From JAZKFR01 sp040386295 (lineage in GTDB: Bacteria; Pseudomonadota; Gammaproteobacteria; Burkholderiales; Rhodocyclaceae): a stretch of DNA of 19,680 nt. Below are positions 13,036-19,680 of the stretch, piece by piece; positions within the stretch are counted from its first letter, which is position 1, and each line of letters opens with the position of its first letter. The notes under the pieces are model-generated. The model was given only the letters and a program-made list of their open reading frames with translations, had not been told where the DNA came from and did not search any database. The DNA lies in the NCBI GenBank assembly GCA_040386295.1, contig JAZKFR010000150.1, forward strand, positions 1-19,680, in the 5' to 3' direction. A program made the translations under genes and the position numbers.

Positions 13036-16000
13036 CAGAAATCACTAGGCCTTGCAAGAAATGAATTAGTACTGCTGTTCATACTGGGCAGAGGCGCAAA
13101 CAAGGCGGCAATGTCATCGTGACCAAATTTCACTTCGCCGCCTCTATCCTCGGACAAAATTCCCGCCGCCAGAGCCGCTTTGCGCTCCTGCAAAGCAAGA
13201 ATTTTTTCTTCAATACTGCCGGCCACGATCAGCTTATAAACAAACACCGGCTTATCTTGCCCTAAACGATGCGCACGATCTGTCGCTTGATTCTCGACGG
13301 CGGGATTCCACCATGGATCGTAGTGAATGACCGTATCAGCCGCCGTCAGATTCAGACCGATCCCGCCCGCTTTCAAACTAATCAAAAAGACCGGCACCTC
13401 TCCGTTTTGAAAGCGGCGCACCGGGGTTTCACGGTCTTCGGTAGCCCCCGTCAGCGTAACGTAGTGAATGCCCGCCGCTTGTAGCTCGGATTCAATCAAA
13501 GACAACATGCTGGTGAATTGCGAAAACAACAAAATACGCCGCCCTTCTTCAACCTGCTCCGGCAACATCGCCATCAACAGATCGAGTTTGGCACGCTCCT
13601 TAACTCGGCTAGCCGAGAGGCTTTTAACCAAGCGCGGATCGCAACAAACTTGGCGCAACTTGAGCAAAGCATCGAGAATCACGATCTGGCTACGGCTAAA
13701 ACCTTTGCTCGCAATCTCCTCGCGCACCTTAGCGTCCATCGCGGCGCGCACCGTCTCGTAAAGATCACGCTGTGCACCCTCTAGCTCGACGGTACGGACA
13801 ATAATCGTTTTAGCCGGTAACTCGCGCGCCACATCCTCCTTCTTACGACGCAGAATAAAAGGACGAATCCGCCGCGCCAGCAAATCACGACGCTGCATAT
13901 CGCCCAGCTTCTCAATCGGCGTTCGCCAATAGCGGGTAAAGGTATTGAGACTGCCGAGGAATCCCGGCAACAAAAAGTCAAACTGGCTCCATAACTCGCC
14001 GAGATGGTTTTCTAGCGGCGTACCGGTCAAGCAAAGACGATGCCGCGCATGCAGTTTACGAATCACCTCTGCGCCTTGGCTACGGGCATTTTTAACCGTC
14101 TGCGCCTCATCCAAAATGAGCAGATGAAAAGGGTGTTGCTGCAAAATTTCGGCGTCACGCCAAAGCAAGGGATAAGTCGTCAGCACCACATCGTGCGCGC
14201 CAATTTCGGCAAAACGATGCCTGCGCTCAGGGCCATGCAAACACAGCACCGACAAATCTGGGGCAAAACGCTGCGCCTCATTTTTCCAGTTAAACATCAG
14301 CGAAGTAGGCAATACGATCAAACTGGGCCTATCCAGCCTACCTGCCTCCTTTTCGAGCAAAAGATGCGCCAAGGTTTGCGCCGTTTTACCTAGCCCCATG
14401 TCATCGGCCAGGATTCCCGACAACTTCTGTTCACGCAAAAACTGCAACCAAGCCAAGCCTTCTTTTTGATACGGACGCAAAGCGAGCTTTAAGCCAGCGG
14501 GCGCTTCAATAGGTCGCACGCCTTCGCTCGCTTGCGCCGCTTGCAGCTGCTTCGCCAGCGCCACGACGTCGCCCTGCCCTTTGAACTGCCAACGCCGCAC
14601 ATCGTTGAGATCAGCCAAGCGTGGCGCATCGAAGCGCGAAATACGTAAGGTATTGCCACCGACGAAGCCATCAAACAAATCGATCAGAGTCGCCGCCAGC
14701 GGCTTCAAACGCCCAGCGGGAACGCGAATACGCTGACTATTCGGTGTCTTCAACTCAATCAATTCTGCATCGTCAATCGCACTCAGACGTAATGTGTCCA
14801 GCCAGCGCGCGTCGCGGCGAAACAAGGCGGCCAACAGAGGCGCCAAGGGCAAGCGTTCGCCATCGACAATAATCCCCATATCAAGATCGAGCCAACCGTT
14901 ATCCGACTCAACCAAGTCGGCTTCCCAGGCATCCACCTCGCGCGCATGGTGACGAAAATCATTACTAAACTCGATTTTCCAGCCAGCCAAACGTAAATGC
15001 GGCAAAGCTTCATGCACAAACGCAGGCCATACCGAATCGCTACTCAAGCCATAAGCGCCCTCGGGCGGATGGCCAAAAATATCTAAGGCATACGCCGGAA
15101 TCTTCTGCAAGCCATAAGCGGCTAAAGCCTCCATCAATTTTTCTTCATCGGCGTGCTGGCGAACCAATTGCACCAACTCGCCATTGCTGCGTACCGACAA
15201 TTCAGAAACAAGCTGCGACTGAGTATCGGCAGCGTGGCTACGCTCTTCACTAGGCCGAATATCAATATCTGCGTAGCGAAATGAGGGAAAAACCACGTCA
15301 AAAAACCCCCCGCTATAGCTAGCGTTGTAATTCCGCCAAGCACGGTTGCCGTGCGTATGCAAAGTTTGCAGAGAAAGCACCGCCGACAGGGGTGCGTCAA
15401 AAGTGGGCACCTGTTCGTGATTGGACACCAAGGCAGACGCACCCAAGCGCGCGTGCGGATCGCTCAGATAATGACTCAAGCGCGGTGGCAACTCGGTAGC
15501 GCCCTGCTCAAGCGCATCACGTAGCAATTTCGCTTCGCTAGCGGCGAGCGCAGGCAAGGCAAGAATGCACGCCAGCAAGGACGGGTCGCCTTCTACTTCT
15601 AAGAAGCCGAGCACCCCAGTATTCAGATCCAGATAGCAAGGCGCTGGCAACGGGAGAATCAAGCTAGCCTCAGGCGTCGGCAACAAACGAGCCAATTCTC
15701 GCCCCTCTTCGTTGATCAACCAGCCCAGGCTGGCCGGGCGCGGATCACCCCATTGCAAAAAAGACAAATCATCGGCGCTGCACAAACGACCGGTCTGCAC
15801 CATACGTTGCAAAACCTCGTTGCCGTGCCGACTACCGAGGCCAAAGGCGCGCAAACCCGTTTCATGCGTACGCTCCGCCCACAGCAACTGAAAAATCGTC
15901 ATGTCCTCGGCGCTGGCAAATTGTGGCCGACTGAGCAAGGCTCGATCAATCGCCCACCACTCCTCAGCGCTTTCGGGATAGCGGCCTTTACGCAAAGTAA

Positions 16001-16484
16001 CGCCAAAACCGCGCCCGTCTGCGGTCCAATGCAAAACGTAAAACAGCTGATGCTTTTTGATCAAAGGCTTAGGGGTTTTCTGGGTCACGGCAACCGACAC
16101 TCGGTTCAGTTCGTCCACCCAAGAAAACATGCCGCTGGCGCCCGCAGCACGATGCACAGGCTCAACTGAATTGTCTTGCACGCGCGATTCAATCGCCTTC
16201 AGCAACATAGCAGCAACATGCGCACAATCCTTACCCAGGCGACAGGTGCAAGTATTGTGCAAGCTCAGCTGGCCGCGCGCTGAGGCGAGCAAGCGGGCGA
16301 AAGTAACATAAGGGGGATGCTCCGAATTGGGCACTACCGCGCTTAAGGTATCGGAACCGACATCGAGATTGAAGACAACAGGCTGATACTGCTGCGCGCT
16401 CATCATCGTGCGTGTTTTGAACCAGCGATGAACGTCTTCGGTCACAAACCTCGAGCTTAGGGCATCACTTGACAATACGGACAT
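13035..16484 (-). CDS. SWIM zinc-finger SNF2-family helicase/ATPase
   Basis: A 1149-residue protein of the bacterial SWI2/SNF2 type. It has an N-terminal SWIM finger (C79-x-C81-x5-C87-x-H89 in CTCRLGKDCAHV), a long middle region of unknown role (about 100-670), and a complete two-lobed SNF2 motor from about 670 onward. The motor shows Walker A DDMGLGKT (694-701), the DEAQ box (792-795), LTGTPLENHLGELW (from about 819), LLFSQF, SLKAGGIGLNLTAAD and the arginine finger in DRAHRLGQ (R1073). Such proteins move along double-stranded DNA or remodel protein-DNA complexes. RapA/HepA is the best-known bacterial relative but lacks the SWIM finger. No membrane segment or nuclease domain is visible, and the neighbours are housekeeping genes, so I do not call it a defence gene. 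ATG 16484 was taken; MM at residues 27-28 is an alternative. Confidence 0.9.
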   Translation of the reverse strand: MSVLSSDALSSRFVTEDVHRWFKTRTMMSAQQYQPVVFNLDVGSDTLSAVVPNSEHPPYVTFARLLASARGQLSLHNTCTCRLGKDCAHVAAMLLKAIESRVQDNSVEPVHRAAGASGMFSWVDELNRVSVAVTQKTPKPLIKKHQLFYVLHWTADGRGFGVTLRKGRYPESAEEWWAIDRALLSRPQFASAEDMTIFQLLWAERTHETGLRAFGLGSRHGNEVLQRMVQTGRLCSADDLSFLQWGDPRPASLGWLINEEGRELARLLPTPEASLILPLPAPCYLDLNTGVLGFLEVEGDPSLLACILALPALAASEAKLLRDALEQGATELPPRLSHYLSDPHARLGASALVSNHEQVPTFDAPLSAVLSLQTLHTHGNRAWRNYNASYSGGFFDVVFPSFRYADIDIRPSEERSHAADTQSQLVSELSVRSNGELVQLVRQHADEEKLMEALAAYGLQKIPAYALDIFGHPPEGAYGLSSDSVWPAFVHEALPHLRLAGWKIEFSNDFRHHAREVDAWEADLVESDNGWLDLDMGIIVDGERLPLAPLLAALFRRDARWLDTLRLSAIDDAELIELKTPNSQRIRVPAGRLKPLAATLIDLFDGFVGGNTLRISRFDAPRLADLNDVRRWQFKGQGDVVALAKQLQAAQASEGVRPIEAPAGLKLALRPYQKEGLAWLQFLREQKLSGILADDMGLGKTAQTLAHLLLEKEAGRLDRPSLIVLPTSLMFNWKNEAQRFAPDLSVLCLHGPERRHRFAEIGAHDVVLTTYPLLWRDAEILQQHPFHLLILDEAQTVKNARSQGAEVIRKLHARHRLCLTGTPLENHLGELWSQFDFLLPGFLGSLNTFTRYWRTPIEKLGDMQRRDLLARRIRPFILRRKKEDVARELPAKTIIVRTVELEGAQRDLYETVRAAMDAKVREEIASKGFSRSQIVILDALLKLRQVCCDPRLVKSLSASRVKERAKLDLLMAMLPEQVEEGRRILLFSQFTSMLSLIESELQAAGIHYVTLTGATEDRETPVRRFQNGEVPVFLISLKAGGIGLNLTAADTVIHYDPWWNPAVENQATDRAHRLGQDKPVFVYKLIVAGSIEEKILALQERKAALAAGILSEDRGGEVKFGHDDIAALFAPLPSMNSSTNSFLARPSDF

Positions 16485-16570
16485 ATTTTAAAAGGCAGCA
16501 AGTCCCATATGATGATGCAGCGAGAAACCACAGAGCACAGCGAACTTCCGCTGCTAACACAGTGATGACA

Positions 16571-16587
16571 AGGCGTAACAAACGCCT
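16571..16587 (-). terminator. Weak hairpin after yajQ
   Basis: AGGCGT (16571-16576) and ACGCCT (16582-16587) pair across a 5-nt loop, 25 bp past the yajQ stop. Only a mixed T-rich stretch (TTGTCATC) follows on the minus strand, so a terminator role is uncertain. Confidence 0.35.
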
Positions 16588-16612
16588 AGGAAGGGCAACA
16601 AGAGAATCCGAA

Positions 16613-17107
16613 TCAATCGCGGAAATTGCCGTATTTAATCGGAAAATCGGTAATCGCTTTGGTCACTGCAGTAATACACGCCTGCAGTTCATCACGTTTC
16701 GCCCCAGTTACCCGTACCGCATCGCCCTGAATCGAAGCCTGAACTTTAATTTTTGAATCTTTAATCAATTTGACAATTTTTTTAGCCAGATCAGACTCGA
16801 TACCGATTTTGATTTTCAGCTCTTGTTTTACCTTATTACCTGATATTTTTTGTACCGGTTGATGCTCAAGTCGCTTAGTACTTTCTTTCTCTTTTTTCTC
16901 CATCGCTGGAAACAGCAGATCTTTGATCTGATCAAGCTGAAAATCTGAGTCACCGTGCAGCGTGATGGTTTTATCTTTCTCATTTAGCTCAACACGCGCC
17001 GAAGTACCCTTAAAATCGTAGCGGTTATCAATCGCGCGGGCGGCAACATCAATCGCGTTGTTGAGCGCAGCCATATCGGCTTCTGAAGTGAAATCAAAAG
17101 AAGGCAT
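16613..17107 (-). CDS. yajQ: YajQ-family nucleotide-binding protein
   Basis: A 164-residue protein of the YajQ (UPF0234) family, which is reported to bind nucleotides and, in Xanthomonas, cyclic di-GMP. It is recognisable by MPSFDFTSEADMAALNNAID at the N-terminus, DSDFQLDQIKDLL in the middle, KIGIESDLAKKIVKLIKDSK and KVQASIQGDAVRVTGAKRD, and the family-defining C-terminus FPIKYGNFRD. The length is that of the E. coli protein (163). It lies 69 bp downstream of ppnP, with a terminator-like hairpin between, so it probably has its own promoter. Two short palindromes precede the start, AATACGTATT (17136-17145) and GGTTTAAAACC (17120-17130). By eye the gene looks more AT-rich than its neighbours. 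Confidence 0.95.
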   Translation of the reverse strand: MPSFDFTSEADMAALNNAIDVAARAIDNRYDFKGTSARVELNEKDKTITLHGDSDFQLDQIKDLLFPAMEKKEKESTKRLEHQPVQKISGNKVKQELKIKIGIESDLAKKIVKLIKDSKIKVQASIQGDAVRVTGAKRDELQACITAVTKAITDFPIKYGNFRD

Positions 17108-17146
17108 TTTATGTTCTCGGGTTTAAAACCTACTTAATACGTATTT

Positions 17147-17178
17147 AAAAATGCAGCGCAGCAAGACAACAAGGCGCT
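17147..17178 (-). terminator. Probable terminator of ppnP
   Basis: On the minus strand AGCGC (17178-17174, overlapping the ppnP stop) pairs with GCGCT (17159-17155) over a 14-nt loop, followed by GCA and TTTTT (complement of 17147-17151). The stem is short, but the placement and T run fit an intrinsic terminator. Confidence 0.45.
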
Positions 17179-17503
17179 AAGCGAAGTGGCAAATATAGTG
17201 ATAAGGCGCGTCGCAACTAATCTCAAAAGAACTATCGCCAGGCACAGAGAAAGATTGCCCAGCAAGATACTCAGTCCACTCGCTCTGCCCACGTAAACGC
17301 ACGCGGCAAGCACCTGACACGCCCTCCATCACTTCCGGCGCGCCGGTGTTAAAGGTCAAACTAGAAGGCAAAATAACGCCTAAGGTCTTTTTACTGCCGT
17401 CAGCAAATAAAATCGTATGGCTAACGCACAGACCGTCGAAATAAACATTCGCTTGTTTGACCACCGAAACCTGATCAAATTGCGAGGAAGAATCTGATGC
17501 CAT
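17177..17503 (-). CDS. ppnP: Pyrimidine/purine nucleoside phosphorylase (PpnP, DUF1255)
   Basis: A 108-residue cupin-fold protein of the YaiE/DUF1255 family, shown in E. coli to split several purine and pyrimidine nucleosides with phosphate. The typical order of segments is visible: QANVYFDGLCVSHTI near the start, a central KKTLGVILPSSLTFNT stretch, APEVMEGVSGACRVRL, and the C-terminal AGQSFSVPGDSSFEI followed by YHYICHFA. It is slightly longer than the E. coli protein (94 aa) because of an N-terminal extension of about 15 residues. It sits 98 bp downstream of argG and before yajQ, and may be read from the arg transcript or from its own promoter. It has no evident functional link with arginine synthesis. 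Confidence 0.9.
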   Translation of the reverse strand: MASDSSSQFDQVSVVKQANVYFDGLCVSHTILFADGSKKTLGVILPSSLTFNTGAPEVMEGVSGACRVRLRGQSEWTEYLAGQSFSVPGDSSFEISCDAPYHYICHFA

Positions 17504-17601
17504 AAAACCTACTCCGAGTTAGTTGATACAGCGTGAAGGCTCAACAGCAGAAAAACACGGCCAACCACCATCGGCGACAGCCGGCTGCACAGTGTCTGAC
17601 G

Positions 17602-18897
17602 CTACTTTTTCCGCGCAGCCAAATTAGCAGCAATACGCATGCGCAAAGCATTGAGCTTGATAAAACCCCCCGCGTCTTTTTGATCGTAGGCGCCAGCATC
17701 GTCTTCAAAGGTCGCAATGCTCGAATCAAACAAAGAATCACTCATAGAATCACGGCCTGTGACGATCACATTGCCTTTGTAAAGCTTAACGCGCACCCAA
17801 CCATTCACATTTTTTTGCGTGTGATCAATCAATGTTTGCAGCGCATAACGCTCAGGACTCCACCAATAACCGTTGTAAATCAAGCTTGCATAACGCGGCA
17901 TCAAGTCATCTTTAAGATGCGCCACCTCGCGATCCAAGGTTAGCGATTCAATGGCACGATGCGCGCGCAATAAAATGCTGCCACCGGGCGTTTCGTAACA
18001 ACCGCGCGACTTCATGCCGACATAACGGTTCTCAACCAAGTCTAGGCGCCCGATGCCATGCCGCCCACCGATTTGGTTCAGCTGCGCCAACAATTCGTGC
18101 GCTGGCATACGCTGGCCGTTAATCGAAACCAGATCCCCTTGTTCAAAAGCCAAATCGAGATACTCAGCCGCATCGGGCGCCGCCTCTGGCGACACGGTCC
18201 AGCGCCACATCGATTCTTCTGCCTCAGCAGCGGGGTTTTCTAGATGCCGCCCCTCGTAGCTGATATGCAGCAGATTGGCGTCCATCGAATAAGGCGACCC
18301 GCCCTGCTTGTGCTTCATCTCAACCGGGATACCGTGGCGATCAGCGTAGGCCAGTAATTTTTCACGCGACAACAAATCCCATTCACGCCAGGGCGCAATT
18401 ACCTTGATGCCAGGACGCAAAGCATAGGCGCCCAACTCAAAGCGCACCTGATCATTACCCTTACCCGTTGCCCCGTGCGCAATCGCTTCGGCACCGGTTT
18501 GCTCTGAAATCTCGACCAAACGCTTAGCAATCAGCGGGCGTGCGATCGAGGTTCCGAGCAAATACTCACCTTCATAAACAGTATTGGCGCGAAACATAGG
18601 AAAAACGAAGTCGCGCACAAATTCTTCGCGCACGTCGTCGATAAAAATGTTCTCTGGCTTGATTCCAAACTGGAGGGCTTTTTTGCGCGCCGGCTCAAGC
18701 TCCTCGCCCTGACCAAGATCCGCCGTAAACGTCACGACCTCACAGGCATAGGTATCTTGCAACCATTTCAAAATAACTGAAGTATCAAGGCCGCCTGAGT
18801 AGGCAAGCACTACTTTCTTAATTTCTGCCGACTGAGCCCTTGTCGAAACAAGCTCATTAACTTGATTTTTTTGCGTATAACCGGTGTTAGTACTCAT
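17602..18897 (-). CDS. argG: Argininosuccinate synthase
   Basis: Joins citrulline and aspartate with ATP to form argininosuccinate, the step after ArgF. The 431-residue protein has the ATP pyrophosphatase P-loop AYSGGLDTS (32-40), TADLGQGEELEPARKKAL, the NTVYEGEYLLGTSIARPLI block, HGATGKGNDQVRFE, PWREWDLLSREKL, and YSMDANLLHISYEGRHLE. Homologues usually start only two to four residues before IKKVVLAYSGG, whereas here about 24 extra residues precede that point. No in-frame ATG, GTG or TTG lies inside the extension, so ATG 18897 appears to be the true start. The gene is 39 bp downstream of argF and is presumably co-transcribed with it. Confidence 0.97.
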   Translation of the reverse strand: MSTNTGYTQKNQVNELVSTRAQSAEIKKVVLAYSGGLDTSVILKWLQDTYACEVVTFTADLGQGEELEPARKKALQFGIKPENIFIDDVREEFVRDFVFPMFRANTVYEGEYLLGTSIARPLIAKRLVEISEQTGAEAIAHGATGKGNDQVRFELGAYALRPGIKVIAPWREWDLLSREKLLAYADRHGIPVEMKHKQGGSPYSMDANLLHISYEGRHLENPAAEAEESMWRWTVSPEAAPDAAEYLDLAFEQGDLVSINGQRMPAHELLAQLNQIGGRHGIGRLDLVENRYVGMKSRGCYETPGGSILLRAHRAIESLTLDREVAHLKDDLMPRYASLIYNGYWWSPERYALQTLIDHTQKNVNGWVRVKLYKGNVIVTGRDSMSDSLFDSSIATFEDDAGAYDQKDAGGFIKLNALRMRIAANLAARKK

Positions 18898-18936
18898 TTT
18901 TCAACTTTTTTGATTTATTGACACAAAAACGAGCCG

Positions 18937-19680
18937 TCAAACCGCAACACGACCCAACAAAAGATATTCCATCAACGCTTTTTGCACATGCAAACGATTT
19001 TCCGCTTCTTCCCAAACGATGCTTTGCGCGCCATCAATCACCTCGGCAGACACCTCCTCGCCGCGATGCGCCGGCAAGCAGTGCATAAACAAGGCATCAG
19101 CGCGCGCGATTTGCATCATTTCGGCATCAACCTGCCAGTCAGCAAAGTCGCGTAAACGCTCCTCGTTCTCGGCCTCAAAGCCCATCGAAGTCCACACGTC
19201 GGTCGTGACCAAATCAGCATCACGCGCGGCTTCCATCGGGTCGGAAAATTGCTCAAAATGATCGGTGCCATACAAACCAGCACGTTCCGGCTCAACCTCA
19301 TAGCCGGGCGGCGTTGACACATGCACATTAAAATCGAGGATCTCAGCCGCTTGCAGCCAAGTATTGCAAACATTATTAGAGTCACCAATCCAGGCGACCG
19401 TCTTGCCCTGAATCGAACCGCGTTGCTCAATAAACGTAAAAATATCCGCCATGATTTGGCAGGGATGATATTCGTTGGTCAAACCATTGATCACCGGAAC
19501 TCGAGAATACGCCGCAAAGCGCTCGATAATCTCTTGTTCAAAGGTACGGATCATGACCACATCGCTCATCCGCGAGATCACCTGTGCCGCATCTTCAACC
19601 GGCTCGCCACGCCCAAGCTGCGAATCACGCGTATTGAGATAAATCGCCGAACCACCCAGCTGCTGCATCCCCGCTTCAAA
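18937..19680 (-). CDS. argF: Ornithine carbamoyltransferase, partial (N-terminus beyond window)
   Basis: Makes citrulline from ornithine and carbamoyl phosphate. The visible 247 residues run to the natural C-terminus. The frame stays open through the right edge, with FEAG preceding MQQLGGSAIYLN, so that internal Met is not the start. About 55-60 N-terminal residues, including the STRTR carbamoyl-phosphate loop, lie beyond the window. Visible hallmarks are NTRDSQLGRGEPVEDAAQV, VPVINGLTNEYHPCQIMAD (the substrate-binding HPCQ), VAWIGDSNNVCNTW, DVWTSMGFE and the catalytic-cysteine motif FMHCLPAHRGEEV. The short gap to argG implies an argF-argG operon. Confidence 0.97.
   Translation of the reverse strand, partial: FEAGMQQLGGSAIYLNTRDSQLGRGEPVEDAAQVISRMSDVVMIRTFEQEIIERFAAYSRVPVINGLTNEYHPCQIMADIFTFIEQRGSIQGKTVAWIGDSNNVCNTWLQAAEILDFNVHVSTPPGYEVEPERAGLYGTDHFEQFSDPMEAARDADLVTTDVWTSMGFEAENEERLRDFADWQVDAEMMQIARADALFMHCLPAHRGEEVSAEVIDGAQSIVWEEAENRLHVQKALMEYLLLGRVAV

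Noticed and set aside
13035..16484. SNF2 helicase as part of an anti-phage defence system
   Set aside because: No nuclease, methyltransferase, phospholipase or other defence partner is next to it; the neighbours are dksA, yajQ, ppnP and arg genes.

Overview
The window looks like chromosomal DNA of a betaproteobacterium, most likely Burkholderiales and possibly Oxalobacteraceae. That placement rests on remembered protein similarity (the AlaA-Hom pair, the argF-argG block, the gene styles) and was not tested by a search. Genes are densely packed with intermediate-to-high GC, and no insertion sequence, phage gene, CRISPR array, tRNA or rRNA is visible.

Layout. (1) 1-791, minus: the N-terminal part of a response regulator fused to a histidine kinase, cut by the window edge. 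(2) 792-1532: about 740 bp without a convincing gene, holding hairpins, a 9-bp repeat patch and a candidate promoter for the kinase. (3) 1533-4147, minus: homoserine dehydrogenase preceded by an AlaA-type aminotransferase, an amino-acid operon. (4) 4148-4342: a divergent control region with back-to-back sigma70-like promoters. (5) 4343-12366, plus: a small Mth938-family protein, then a complete lipid A aminoarabinose (Arn) cluster: arnT, one SMR-type flippase gene, arnB, arnC, a free-standing ArnA formyltransferase, a free-standing ArnA dehydrogenase/decarboxylase, and arnD. The first five arn genes are coupled by 4-bp ATGA overlaps or nearly abut. A 230-bp gap before arnD holds a nested hairpin and what looks like the 3' end of a lost transporter gene on the other strand. 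(6) 12517-19680, minus: dksA, a 1149-residue SWIM-SNF2 helicase, yajQ, ppnP, argG and argF (argF cut by the right edge).

How the genes work together. The Arn enzymes oxidise and decarboxylate UDP-glucuronate, transaminate it (ArnB), formylate it, load it on undecaprenyl phosphate (ArnC), deformylate it (ArnD), flip it (SMR protein) and transfer it to lipid A (ArnT). This lowers envelope negative charge and gives cationic-peptide and polymyxin resistance. UDP-glucose dehydrogenase is not in the window. ArgF and ArgG are consecutive steps of arginine synthesis; AlaA and Hom belong to alanine and to threonine/methionine synthesis; DksA is the stringent-response RNA polymerase cofactor.

Most of the window is ordinary core genome plus one known accessory pathway. 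I found no clear undescribed system. The points most worth a second look are the REC-first hybrid kinase with its long leader, the split ArnA and single-gene flippase, the transporter relic inside the arn cluster, the 9-bp repeat seen both between genes and inside arnC, and the C-free strand upstream of dksA.
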